64,000 nucleotides of DNA, taken from contig NZ_JAVHJU010000002.1 of the NCBI RefSeq assembly GCF_031082405.1, positions 62,001 through 126,000 on the forward strand, in the 5' to 3' direction. The first letter of the stretch is position 1; every line of letters starts with the position of its first letter. The notes under the pieces were generated by a model that saw only the letters and a list, made by a program, of their open reading frames with translations, did not search any database and was not told where the DNA came from. This DNA is from Amycolatopsis sp. A133 (GTDB lineage: Bacteria > Actinomycetota > Actinomycetes > Mycobacteriales > Pseudonocardiaceae). Made by a program: the position numbers and the translations under genes. Below are positions 53,666 to 62,095 of the stretch, piece by piece.

Positions 53666-54451
53666 TCATTTCCCTTCGAAAGTGGCCTTGCCGGGCCCGT
53701 TTTCGATGAACGACTTCATGCCGTTCTGCTGGTCTTCGGTCGCCCAGAGCGCGGCGAACAGGTGCGACTCGAGCTTGAGCCCGTTCGCCAGGTCGGTGTC
53801 GAGGCCGCCGTCGATGGCCGCCTTCGCCGCGCGCAGCGCGACCGCGGGACCGTTCGCGAACTGGGCCGCCCACTTGTGCGCGGCCGCGTAGACGTCGTCC
53901 GGGGCGACGACCTGGTCCACGATCCCCAGCTGCAGGGCCTCTTCGGCCTTGACGAACCGTCCGGTGTAGACGATGTCCTTGGTCTTGCTCGGCCCGATCA
54001 GCCGGGCGAGACGCTGGGTGCCGCCCGCGCCGGGGATGACGCCGAGCTGGATCTCGGGCTGGCCGACCTTGACGTTGTCGCCGGCGATCCGGCGGTCCGC
54101 GGTCAGGGCCAGCTCGAGGCCGCCGCCGAGGGCGTACCCGGTGATGGCCGCGACGACCGGCTTCGGGATGTTCGCGATGGCCGCGAGGGTGCCGGTGAGG
54201 GTGGCGCCGAACTTCGCGATCTCCGGGTAGGTGCGGGTGGCCATCTCCTTGATGTCCGCGCCGCCGGCGAAGGTCTTCTCACCGCCGTAGAGGATCACCG
54301 CGCGGACGTCGTCACGCTCGGAGACCTCCTTCGCCAGCTCGGCGAGCTCGGCGGTGACCTGGGCGTTCAGGGCGTTGACCGGCGGCCGGTCGAGCCGGAT
54401 CGTGCCGACCCCGTCCTTGACCTCCAGCGATACGAACTCTCCCACGCCCAT
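53666..54451 (-). CDS. Enoyl-CoA hydratase/isomerase family protein
   Basis: The protein has 261 aa. The crotonase oxyanion motifs are KTFAGGADIKEMA (about residues 58-70) and GYALGGGLELAL (about 105-116). The catalytic acids of classical hydratases are found in PEIQLGVIPGAGGTQRLARL (Glu and, with the second Glu position occupied by Gly-Ala, only one is clear). It hydrates 2-enoyl-CoA in fatty-acid breakdown. AGGAGGATG provides the ribosome site. First gene of the three-gene operon. Confidence 0.9.
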   Translation of the reverse strand: MGVGEFVSLEVKDGVGTIRLDRPPVNALNAQVTAELAELAKEVSERDDVRAVILYGGEKTFAGGADIKEMATRTYPEIAKFGATLTGTLAAIANIPKPVVAAITGYALGGGLELALTADRRIAGDNVKVGQPEIQLGVIPGAGGTQRLARLIGPSKTKDIVYTGRFVKAEEALQLGIVDQVVAPDDVYAAAHKWAAQFANGPAVALRAAKAAIDGGLDTDLANGLKLESHLFAALWATEDQQNGMKSFIENGPGKATFEGK

Positions 54452-54458
54452 CCTCCTC

Positions 54459-54475
54459 GTTGACGAACTGTCAAC
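54459..54475. promoter_or_regulatory. Inverted repeat before the enoyl-CoA hydratase gene
   Basis: GTTGAC-GAACT-GTCAAC is a 6+5+6 dyad that begins 8 bp upstream of the start codon. It may be an operator of a TetR-type fatty-acid regulator or a hairpin in the leader. It is adjacent to a longer palindrome. Confidence 0.4.
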
Positions 54476-54503
54476 AACGGCACTTTCACGTGAAAGTGCC
54501 GTT
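54476..54503 (-). terminator. 28-bp perfect palindrome, terminator of the ABC ATPase gene
   Basis: AACGGCACTTTCAC and its exact complement abut without a spacer, so the hairpin has a minimal loop at ACGTGA. On the minus strand it follows the ABC gene stop (54546) by about 42 bp and separates it from the hydratase operon. The perfect symmetry could also bind a dimeric protein. Confidence 0.65.
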
Positions 54504-54545
54504 CTTGACGCCCTGCCAGCACCCTACCGGCCGGTAAGCGACAGC

Positions 54546-55367
54546 TTAGCGACGACGGGCGAAGAAGCGATCCCCGGAACGCTCGAGCACGAGGTCCTGG
54601 TCGAACGTCTTCGACAGGTTTTCGCTGGTGATGACGTCGTCGACCAGGCCGGAGACCACGGCGTGGCCGTCGCGGAGGAGCAGCGCGTGGGTGAACCCCG
54701 GCGGGATCTCCTCGACGTGGTGGGTGACCAGCACGAGCGCCGGGGCGTCCGGGTCGAGCGCCAGCGCGGACAGCCGGGCGACCAGGTCCTCGCGGCCACC
54801 GAGGTCGAGGCCGGCGGCCGGCTCGTCGAGCAGCAGCATCTCCGGGTCGGTCATCAGCGACCGGGCGATCAGCGCGCGCTTGCGCTCACCCTCGGACAGG
54901 GTGCCGAAGGTGCGGTCCGCCAGGTGCCCGATGCCCATCGCGTCCAGCAGCTCGGTCGCGCGGGCGGTGTCGAGGGTGTCGTATTCCTCACGCCAGCGGC
55001 CGAGCACCGCGTAGCCGGCGCTGACCACGACGTCCTTGACGAGTTCGTCGCCGGGGACGCGCTGGGCGATGGCCGCCGAAGTGAAGCCGATGCGCGGGCG
55101 CAGGTCGAAGATGTTGACCCGGCCGATCCGCTCGCCGAGCAGGTCGACCTCGCCCGTGGTGGGGTGCAGCTCGGCCGCGGCGAGGCGCAGCAGGGTGGTC
55201 TTGCCCGCGCCGTTCGGCCCGAGCACCACCCAGCGCTCGTCCAGTTCCACGGCCCAGTCGAGGCCGGCGAGGAGGTCGTTGGTCCCCCGGCGGACGCCGA
55301 CACCGGCCATCCGGACCACGAGGTCGTCAAGTTCGCTGGGCTGGATCGGCTCGCTCACGAGGCCCAT
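54546..55367 (-). CDS. ABC transporter ATP-binding protein (stand-alone)
   Basis: The protein has 273 aa from ATG 55367. Walker A is VLGPNGAGKTTLL (about residues 44-56), the ABC signature is GTLSEGERKRALIARSLM (about 145), Walker B is MLLLDEPAAGLDL, and the H-loop is LVTHHVEEI. There is no permease gene nearby. The sequence is nearest to the YlmA/ModF-like group of single ATPases, which need not be transporters. The start lacks a clear Shine-Dalgarno; a GTG at 55358 is an alternative. Confidence 0.87.
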   Translation of the reverse strand: MGLVSEPIQPSELDDLVVRMAGVGVRRGTNDLLAGLDWAVELDERWVVLGPNGAGKTTLLRLAAAELHPTTGEVDLLGERIGRVNIFDLRPRIGFTSAAIAQRVPGDELVKDVVVSAGYAVLGRWREEYDTLDTARATELLDAMGIGHLADRTFGTLSEGERKRALIARSLMTDPEMLLLDEPAAGLDLGGREDLVARLSALALDPDAPALVLVTHHVEEIPPGFTHALLLRDGHAVVSGLVDDVITSENLSKTFDQDLVLERSGDRFFARRR

Positions 55368-55489
55368 TCTGTCTGCCGTCGCGCGCGCGTGCGCACCCGC
55401 CCGGGCGAGACGGTGAACACGCAGGTCGGCGGTGTCCACGAGGTGGAACACCGCGGTCCGCGGCGACCGGGTGTGGCACGATCGGCAGC

Positions 55490-55603
55490 ATGTCCGCCGA
55501 CGCGCCCGCCACCGGAGTCACCCGGGGCTCGTTCTGGCGCCGTCGCACCATCGACCTGCTCCTCGTCGCTTCGGCCGGGTGTACGCGGGCGCGGCTCCGC
55601 TGA
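55490..55603 (+). CDS. Cysteine-containing leader peptide (37 aa)
   Basis: An ATG at 55490 opens a 37-codon frame with WRRRTIDLLLVASAGCTRAR near its end, then TGA at 55601. The R-x-IDLLxVASAxC-x-R pattern is that of the short actinobacterial leader peptides found upstream of sulfur genes, where a Cys codon near the end senses charged tRNA-Cys. The Cys codon is TGT (55580-55582), a rare codon here. The cysteine dioxygenase gene starts 82 bp downstream. Confidence 0.75.
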   Translation: MSADAPATGVTRGSFWRRRTIDLLLVASAGCTRARLR

Positions 55604-55608
55604 TCCCT

Positions 55609-55627
55609 CGCGTCCTCTTGTGACGCG
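55609..55627 (+). promoter_or_regulatory. Hairpin after the cysteine leader peptide
   Basis: CGCGTC pairs with GACGCG over a CTCTTGT loop, 6 bp after the leader stop. It is positioned so that ribosome stalling at the TGT codon could change folding of the leader RNA. An alternative pairing was not established. Confidence 0.45.
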
Positions 55628-55685
55628 TGCGGTGTCGCGCTGTTCCGGCGTCCGATTCCCTTTCGCGTTGCGAGGAGCACCCGCG

Positions 55686-56231
55686 TTGACCACGTCCCTG
55701 GTTCGTCCGCCCGTCGAGATCCACCCGCAGCTGACCGACCCGCTGCTGCCCGAGCTGCTGCACCCGTCGCGGCTGCTCTGGACGCCGCGCGAGCTGGCCG
55801 AGCTGACCACGACCGTCGCCACCGAGCTGACCGCGGGCCTGCGGGGCGTCCTGCGGTTCGACGAAGACCGCCGCTGGTGGGCGCGGCTGGCGCTGACCGA
55901 CGGCGTCGAGCTGTGGCTGCTGTCGTGGCTGCCCGGCCAGCACACGAAGCCGCACGACCACGGCGGCGCGTCCGGGTCGTTCACCGTCGTGCAGGGCGAA
56001 CTCGGCGAGGAGTACCGCTACCCCGGCGGCCCGGTCCGGCGCCGGACGCACGTCGCCGGCCAGGGCCTGGGCTTCGGCGCCGGCCGCGCCCACCAGGTCA
56101 CCGGCCTCGGCGACCAGCCGGCGGCCAGCGTCCACGCTTACTCACCGCCGCTGGTGGCGACACGCGAGTACACCTCGCTCGCCGACGTTCCGGCGGAAAT
56201 CCCGCCGCTGCCCGCTATCGTCCGGTCATGA
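55686..56231 (+). CDS. Cysteine dioxygenase family protein
   Basis: The protein has 181 aa from a TTG at 55686 with GAGGAG eight bases upstream. It oxidises cysteine to cysteine sulfinate with Fe(II) and O2. The cupin iron ligands are visible in LPGQHTKPHDHGGASGSFTV (His 88 and His 90 region) and the later His in GAGRAHQVTG (about 143). The leader peptide upstream and the coupled rhodanese gene (ATGA overlap) make a sulfur-metabolism operon. Confidence 0.9.
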   Translation: MTTSLVRPPVEIHPQLTDPLLPELLHPSRLLWTPRELAELTTTVATELTAGLRGVLRFDEDRRWWARLALTDGVELWLLSWLPGQHTKPHDHGGASGSFTVVQGELGEEYRYPGGPVRRRTHVAGQGLGFGAGRAHQVTGLGDQPAASVHAYSPPLVATREYTSLADVPAEIPPLPAIVRS

Positions 56232-56623
56232 GCGCCGTCGATTCACTGCTGACCTCCGCGCGGTCCGGCCTGGACCGGGTCACCCCGGCCCGGGCCCGCG
56301 AATTGCAGGAGGCGGGGGCGCTGCTGGTCGACATCCGGCCGCTGGCGAACCGCCAGGCCGAAGGCGAGATCCCCGGCGCGGTGATCGTCGAGCGGATCCA
56401 CCTGGAGTGGCGGCTGGCCCCGGACAGCGAGTGGCGGCTGCCTTCGGTGACCGGGGACTCGACGGTGATCGTGGTGTGCAACGAGGGTTATTCGTCGAGC
56501 CTGGCGGCGGCCGACCTGCAGCGGCTGGGCCTGCGCCACGCGACCGACCTCGACGGCGGGTTCCGCGCCTGGGCTGCCGCCGGCCTGCCCGTGCAGACCG
56601 GCGGCAGCCCGGCGGTGCCTTAG
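56228..56623 (+). CDS. Rhodanese-like sulfurtransferase
   Basis: The protein has 131 aa, one rhodanese domain. The active-site Cys loop is VIVVCNEGYSSSLAAADLQR (about residue 81), and VDIRPLANRQAEGEIPGAVI precedes it. It moves sulfane sulfur. Its start overlaps the cysteine dioxygenase stop, implying coupled synthesis. Together they probably handle excess cysteine and persulfide. Confidence 0.92.
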   Translation: MSAVDSLLTSARSGLDRVTPARARELQEAGALLVDIRPLANRQAEGEIPGAVIVERIHLEWRLAPDSEWRLPSVTGDSTVIVVCNEGYSSSLAAADLQRLGLRHATDLDGGFRAWAAAGLPVQTGGSPAVP

Positions 56624-56662
56624 CAGCCCCCGTTTTCCACGCTACCGGGGAGAACCGACAGT

Positions 56663-57652
56663 TCAGCCGGCCAACGCCGGGGCGACGTGCTCGGTGAACA
56701 GGTCGATGCCGGCGCGGTCGTACGCGGCTTCCGGGAAGTTCAGGATCGCGTACGACATGCCGCGCCTGCCCAGCGCGGCGAGGTGCTCGGCGACCTGCTC
56801 CGGCGTGCCGACCGTCGGGCCGCTCGCGAAGGTGGCGATCGCCCGCTCGGCCTCCTCCTCCGGGACGTACTTCGCGTAGTGCGCCCTCAGCCAGGCCACC
56901 TTCTCCTGGACGTCCTTCTCGGTCTCGCCGAGGACGACGCTGACGTTGCCCGAGCGCACGATCGCGTCGAAGTCGGTGCCGACGTCCTTGCAGTGCGCCG
57001 CGAGGATCTCCGACTTGCGCGTGAACGTCTCCGGCTCGGGGTAGAAGTTCGTGTAGCGCGCGTACTTCGCGGCGATCCGGAGCGTCTTCTTCTCGCCGCC
57101 GCCGGCGATCCACAGCGGGATGCCGCCCTCCTGCGGCGGCAGCGGCCGCAGGATCGCCCCATCGGTCTGGTAGTGCTTCCCGTCCAAAGTAGACGTACCG
57201 GTGGTCCAGAGGTCCCGCATGATGCGGACGCCTTCGTCGAGCTGGCCGAGCCGCTCGCCGGCGGACGGGAAGCCGTAGCCGTAGGCCCGCCACTCGTGCT
57301 CGTACCAGCCGGCACCGATGCCCATTTCGACCCGGCCGCCGGAGATGAGGTCGGCGGTCGCGGCGACCTTCGCCAGGTAGGCAGGGTTGCGGTAGCCCAT
57401 GCAGGTGCACATCTGCCCGAGCCGGATGGTGTCGGTCGAGGCGGCGAACGCCGAGATCAGCGACCACGCCTCGTGCGTGGCCTCCTCGGTCGGGACCGGC
57501 ACGGTGTGGAAGTGGTCGTAGACCCAGATCGATTCGAAGGGCCCGGCCTCCGCGTGTTTCGCGAGGCCGAGCATGGTCTTCCAGTGGTCCGCGGGAGCGA
57601 TGCCGGCCAGGTCCAGCCGCCAGCCCTGCGGGACGAACATTCCGAAGCGCAT
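56663..57652 (-). CDS. LLM-class F420-dependent oxidoreductase
   Basis: The protein has 329 aa. It begins MRFGMFVPQGWRLDLAGIAP, with the luciferase-like TIM barrel: FESIWVYDHFHTVPVPTEEA, IRLGQMCTCMGYRNPAYLAK and VEMGIGAGWYEHEWRAYGYG. These motifs fit the F420-dependent TIGR03560 group, hydride transfer using reduced F420 or FMN. Substrate unknown. Its stop is about 40 bp from the convergent rhodanese stop. The 209-bp gap upstream (57653-57861) has only scrambled coding-like sequence and no supported gene. Confidence 0.88.
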   Translation of the reverse strand: MRFGMFVPQGWRLDLAGIAPADHWKTMLGLAKHAEAGPFESIWVYDHFHTVPVPTEEATHEAWSLISAFAASTDTIRLGQMCTCMGYRNPAYLAKVAATADLISGGRVEMGIGAGWYEHEWRAYGYGFPSAGERLGQLDEGVRIMRDLWTTGTSTLDGKHYQTDGAILRPLPPQEGGIPLWIAGGGEKKTLRIAAKYARYTNFYPEPETFTRKSEILAAHCKDVGTDFDAIVRSGNVSVVLGETEKDVQEKVAWLRAHYAKYVPEEEAERAIATFASGPTVGTPEQVAEHLAALGRRGMSYAILNFPEAAYDRAGIDLFTEHVAPALAG

Positions 57653-57861
57653 GCCTACAACTTAGCTTCGCTCAGCGTTGCGCGCGGCGTGATTTCCGGG
57701 CTGGAGCAGCTCCAGGCCGGCGTGGCCGGCCGACCTGGCGTGGACCGGCGCAGTACCGCGACGAGCTGCGCCAGGAGCCGGCGGCCCACCGGAAACGCCT
57801 GGGCGCACCGGAGCGCTCAGTCCGCTTCCGCGCCGTCGCCGCCCGGGCGCGGGTGATGACC

Positions 57862-60390
57862 TCAGGCCAGGACGACCCGCGCCAGCTCCGCGGGCGTCGC
57901 CAGCAGACCGTGCCTCGGCAGGACCCGGACCGTGTACCCGATCGCTCCCGGGCGCGGCAGCTTCACCCGGGCCGCGAACGCGCCGATGCCGTCGGCCGTC
58001 ATCGGGACCGTCACCGCGTCGTGCAGCTCGTCGTCGTCGCCGACGCGGCCGACCACCGCCTGGATGTCCACTTCGGACGGCTCGAGGCTCGCCAGGTCGA
58101 TGCGGGCCCTGATCGTCACCTCGGTGCCCACCACCAGCGGCTCGGTCGCCTCCACCAGCAGCTCCGAGTCGAAGATCCGCACCCGCGGCCACGACACCTC
58201 GAGCTTCGTGCGGTAGTCCGCCAGCGACAGCGCGCCGCGATAGCCGTCGCCGGTCGCCGCCGCGACCGTGCGGGAGGCCGGGAGGTAGCCGTTGTCGACG
58301 TACTCGCGGACCATCCGGGACGCCTGGACGCGCGGGCCGAGGGTTTCCAGCGTGTGCCACACCATCGACAGCCAGCCGGTGGGCACGCCGCCGTCGGAGC
58401 GGTCGTAGAACAGCGGCGCGATCTGCTGGCCGAGCAGCTCGTACAGCGCCGCGGCCTCCAGGTCGTCGCGGCGCAGCGGGTCGGTGACGCCGTCCGCGGT
58501 CGGGATCGCCCAGCCGTTGCTGCCGTCGTAGCACTCGTCCCACCAGCCGTCGCGGATGGACAGGTTGAGGCCGCCGTTCAAGGCCGACTTCATCCCCGAC
58601 GTGCCGCACGCCTCCAGCGGCCGCACCGGGTTGTTCAGCCACACGTCGCAGCCGCGGTAGAGGTAGCGCGCCATCGACATGTCGTAGTCGGGCAGGAAGA
58701 CGATCCGGTGCCGCACGTCCGCGCCGTCGACGAACCGGACGATCTGCTGGATCAGCTGCTTGCCGTTCTCGTCGGCCGGGTGCGACTTGCCGGCCACGAC
58801 CACCTGGATCGGCCGCTCCTCGTGCAGCAGCAGCGTGCGCAGGCGCTCCGGGTCGCGCAGCATCAGCGTCAGGCGCTTGTACGTCGGGACGCGGCGGGCG
58901 AACCCGACGGTCAGCACGTCCGGGTCGAAGACCGAGTCCACCCAGCCCAGCTCCAGCGGCGACGCGCCGCGCTGCAGCCACGCCGCCCGCACCCGGCGCC
59001 GGACCTCGTGCACCAGCTTCTCGCGCAGCTCGCGCCGCAGCTCCCACAGCTGGGCGTCGGAAACGCCGTCGCGCAACGGCCCCTCGCCGACGTCGAGGCC
59101 CCACTCGCGGCCGAGCAGCGTGCTCAGCTCGCGCGCCACCCACGTCGGGCCGTGGACGCCGTTCGTCACCGACGAGATCGGCACCTCGTCGTGGTCGAAG
59201 CCGGGCCACAGCCGGGAGAACATCTTCCGGGTGACGCGTCCGTGCAGCTGGGACACGCCGTTCGCGCGCTGCGCCAGCCGCAGGCCCATGTGCGCCATGT
59301 TGAACAGGCCGGGGTTGTCCTCGGCGCCGAGGGCGAGCACCCGCCGCGGGTCGATGTCGGGCACCAGGCGGCCGTCGTTGAAGTAGCGCTGCACCAGGTC
59401 CACCGGGAACCGGTCGATGCCCGCGCTGACCGGGGTGTGCGTGGTGAACAGCGTCCCGGCCCGGACCGCCGGCATGGCCTCGTCGAACGCGAGGCCGTCG
59501 GCCTGGACGATCTCGCGGGCGCGTTCGAGGCCCAGGAAGCCCGCGTGGCCCTCGTTCGTGTGGAACACCATCGGCTGCGGGTGCCCGGTCAGCTCGCAGT
59601 ACTTCCGCACCGCGCGGAACCCGCCGATGCCGGCCAGGATCTCCTGCCGCAGCCGGTGGTCGGCGTCACCGCCGTAGAGGCGGTCGGTGACGCCGCGCAG
59701 GTCTTCGTCGTTGGCCTCGGTGTCGGTGTCCAGCAGCAGCAGCGGCACGCGGCCGACGCGGGCCTGCCAGATCTGCGCGCACAGGTCGCGCCCGCCGGGC
59801 ATGGCGACGCCGATCAGCACCGGCCGCCCGCCGGCGGTCAGCAGCTCCAGGGGGAACGCGTTCGGGTCGATCACCGGGTAGTGCTCGACCTGCCAGCCGT
59901 CGAGCGACAGCGACTGCCGGAAGTAGCCGTTGCGGTAGAGCAGCCCGACGCCGACCATCGGCACGCCCAGGTCGGACGCGGCCTTGAGGTGGTCGCCGGC
60001 CAGCACGCCGAGGCCGCCGGAGTAGTTCGGCAGCGCTTCGGTGACGCCGAACTCCATCGAGAAGTAGGCGACCGCGGGCGGCAGTTCGGGGTCTTCGCGG
60101 CGCTGGTACCAGCGCGGCTCGGACAGGTACTTCTCCAGGTCCTCGGCCGCGGCGCGGGCGCGGGCGAGGAAGCCGTCGTCGACGGCGAGCTCGTCGAGCC
60201 GGGCCGGCGGCAGCGCGGTGAGCATCCGCAGCGGGTCGCGCACGGCGTTGAAGAGCTCGGCGTCCATCGACGCGAAGAGGTCGCGCGTCGGCGGGTGCCA
60301 CGTCCAGCGCAGGTTGGTGGCCAGCGCGCCGAGGCCGGAAAGGGACTCCGGGAGGCTGGCGCGGACGGTGAACCGGCGGACTGCACGCAT
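57862..60390 (-). CDS. glgP: Alpha-glucan (glycogen) phosphorylase
   Basis: The protein has 842 aa from ATG 60390, the long N-terminal-extended form typical of actinobacteria and thermophiles. It releases glucose 1-phosphate from alpha-1,4-glucan. The PLP lysine is in EACGTSGMKSALNGGLNLSI (about residue 600); AYFSMEFGVTEALPNYSGGL is the family start, and VFHTNEGHAGFLGLERAREI, VGFARRVPTYKRL follow. In mycobacteria glgP is near glgE, glgB and a thioredoxin gene; here the thioredoxin-TPR gene is 1.7 kb away. It links with the GH57 and GT4 genes in glucan metabolism. Confidence 0.95.
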   Translation of the reverse strand: MRAVRRFTVRASLPESLSGLGALATNLRWTWHPPTRDLFASMDAELFNAVRDPLRMLTALPPARLDELAVDDGFLARARAAAEDLEKYLSEPRWYQRREDPELPPAVAYFSMEFGVTEALPNYSGGLGVLAGDHLKAASDLGVPMVGVGLLYRNGYFRQSLSLDGWQVEHYPVIDPNAFPLELLTAGGRPVLIGVAMPGGRDLCAQIWQARVGRVPLLLLDTDTEANDEDLRGVTDRLYGGDADHRLRQEILAGIGGFRAVRKYCELTGHPQPMVFHTNEGHAGFLGLERAREIVQADGLAFDEAMPAVRAGTLFTTHTPVSAGIDRFPVDLVQRYFNDGRLVPDIDPRRVLALGAEDNPGLFNMAHMGLRLAQRANGVSQLHGRVTRKMFSRLWPGFDHDEVPISSVTNGVHGPTWVARELSTLLGREWGLDVGEGPLRDGVSDAQLWELRRELREKLVHEVRRRVRAAWLQRGASPLELGWVDSVFDPDVLTVGFARRVPTYKRLTLMLRDPERLRTLLLHEERPIQVVVAGKSHPADENGKQLIQQIVRFVDGADVRHRIVFLPDYDMSMARYLYRGCDVWLNNPVRPLEACGTSGMKSALNGGLNLSIRDGWWDECYDGSNGWAIPTADGVTDPLRRDDLEAAALYELLGQQIAPLFYDRSDGGVPTGWLSMVWHTLETLGPRVQASRMVREYVDNGYLPASRTVAAATGDGYRGALSLADYRTKLEVSWPRVRIFDSELLVEATEPLVVGTEVTIRARIDLASLEPSEVDIQAVVGRVGDDDELHDAVTVPMTADGIGAFAARVKLPRPGAIGYTVRVLPRHGLLATPAELARVVLA

Positions 60391-60613
60391 GGGAAGCGAC
60401 GATATCGGGCCGTGGCCCGCCCTGCGCAGGGAGTGAGGCTTGTTCTGGTCAGGCCGCCGCGCCCCGCCCGCACACCGCCGATCAGCGCGAAAGTCATGCG
60501 GCGGCCGACGGCTGAACAAGTCTCATCAGTTCGGGGATAACGTGCACGCTCCGCGAATGCCCTGGGTAGGGTCCTGCCCGTCGGTACGGGTGGGGACGAG
60601 AGCGAGTGAACAG

Positions 60614-62047
60614 ATGATCCCAGGGGGAGGGCGGCGCGCGCTGGTCGCGTTGCTGGCCGTCGCGGCCGTGGCCGTGAGCGGCTGCAACGACAAGGGCGGC
60701 GCGAGCGGGGACCCGGCCAAGGACACCGGCGCGGGCTCGGTCTCCGGGCTGCCGGTGACGCACTTCGAGAGCGGCCTCAAGCCGGACGCGCCGACACCGA
60801 AACTGGACGTCCGCAACGCCGACGGCGGCGAGGACGACAAGCTCGCCACCGCGGCGATCGACGACGTCCAGACCTACTGGGGCGAGATGCTGCCGGCCAA
60901 CTTCGGCGAGCAGTTCGAGCCGGTCAAGTCCCTGCTGTCCTACGACGCGCAGAGCGACACCGAAGAGACCGGCTGCGGCAGCGTGAAGAAGCTCGTGAAC
61001 GCGTTCTACTGCCCGGTCGACGACTCGGTGGCGTGGGACCGCGGCGTGCTGCTGCCGATGCTGCGCCAGCGGTTCGGCCCGATGTCGGTGGTCGTGGTGC
61101 TCGCGCACGAGTTCGGCCACGCCGTGCAGTACCGGCTCGGCGACAAGGCGGGGATCGCCAAGAGCACCCCGACCGTGGTCAAGGAGCAGCAGGCCGACTG
61201 CTTCGCCGGCGGCTACTTCCGCTGGGTCGCCGAGGACAAGAGCAAGTACTACCGCGTGTCGACGTCCGAGGGCCTGAACCAGGTGATGGCGTCGATGTTC
61301 CTGATCCGCGACCAGGCGGGCACCAGCGCCGCCGACAAGGGCGCGCACGGAACGGCGTTCGACCGCACCTACGCGTTCCAGACCGGGTTCGAGAAGGGCC
61401 CGAAGGAGTGCGCGGCGATGAACACCGAGAACGTCAAGGCGCGGCTCACCGAGCGCCCGTTCGACCGGGGTGACAAGGGCAAGGGCGACGCGAAGTTCAC
61501 CGCCCAGACCGTCGAGCTGCTGAAGAAGAGCCTCGACGAGGCGTTCAAGGGCGCCGGGGTGGCCGCGCCGGAGATCACCGACGGCGGCAGCTGCCAGACC
61601 ACGCCGCCGGCGTCGTACTGCCCGGACGACAACACCGTCAGCATCGACCTGACCAAGCTGGCCCAGCTCGCCCAGCCGATCGACCGCGAGGCCGAGATGA
61701 AGGGCGAGGACCCGGGCGGCATGGGCGACTTCGCGGCGTTCTCGGAGGTCGCGGCGCGGTACGCGCTGGGCATCCAGAAGGGTGTCGGCGCGTCGATCGA
61801 CAACGCCAACGCGGGCCTGCGCACGGCCTGCCTGGTGGGTGCGTGGGCGGCGTTCACCAACCGCCCCGGCGACCTGCGCCTCTCGGCGGGCGACCTCGAC
61901 GAGGCCATCGCGGACCTGCTGCAGCCGGAGAGCCTGGTCTCGGCGGACGTCAACGGCAAGCGCCCGGACAGCGGTTTCGACCGGGTCGAGGCGCTGCGTC
62001 GCGGGTACCTCGAGGGCTCGTCGGTCTGCTCCAAGCAGTACGCCTAG
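60614..62047 (+). CDS. Lipoprotein neutral zinc metallopeptidase (YpfJ-like)
   Basis: The protein has 477 aa from ATG 60614. A lipobox VAVSGC marks the lipidated Cys near residue 22. The zinc motif is VVLAHEFGHAVQYRLG (HEFGH, about 170), with the third ligand Glu probably in VKEQQADCFAGGY. This fits the neutral zinc metallopeptidase family. The Asp-rich N-terminus and six Cys suggest an extracytoplasmic role in the envelope. A strong terminator follows. Upstream 60391-60613 is a divergent promoter gap with glgP and contains a TAGGGT at 60571 that may be its -10. Confidence 0.85.
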   Translation: MIPGGGRRALVALLAVAAVAVSGCNDKGGASGDPAKDTGAGSVSGLPVTHFESGLKPDAPTPKLDVRNADGGEDDKLATAAIDDVQTYWGEMLPANFGEQFEPVKSLLSYDAQSDTEETGCGSVKKLVNAFYCPVDDSVAWDRGVLLPMLRQRFGPMSVVVVLAHEFGHAVQYRLGDKAGIAKSTPTVVKEQQADCFAGGYFRWVAEDKSKYYRVSTSEGLNQVMASMFLIRDQAGTSAADKGAHGTAFDRTYAFQTGFEKGPKECAAMNTENVKARLTERPFDRGDKGKGDAKFTAQTVELLKKSLDEAFKGAGVAAPEITDGGSCQTTPPASYCPDDNTVSIDLTKLAQLAQPIDREAEMKGEDPGGMGDFAAFSEVAARYALGIQKGVGASIDNANAGLRTACLVGAWAAFTNRPGDLRLSAGDLDEAIADLLQPESLVSADVNGKRPDSGFDRVEALRRGYLEGSSVCSKQYA

Positions 62048-62053
62048 CTTCAT

Positions 62054-62087
62054 GAAAAAGGCCCCCACCGCGGTGGGGGCCTTTTTC
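62054..62087. terminator. Strong bidirectional rho-independent terminator
   Basis: AAAAAGGCCCCCACCG is followed directly by its exact complement ending CCTTTTT, giving a 15-bp GC stem flanked by A and T runs. It lies between two convergent genes, 7 bp after the metallopeptidase stop. Confidence 0.92.
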
Positions 62088-62095
62088 GTGCGTTC

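Noticed and set aside
57653..57861. A possible short plus-strand gene or gene remnant in the gap between the LLM oxidoreductase and glgP.
   Set aside because: A fragment such as AQYRDELRQEPAAHRKRLGA looks coding-like, but it has no start codon with a ribosome site and no recognisable family.
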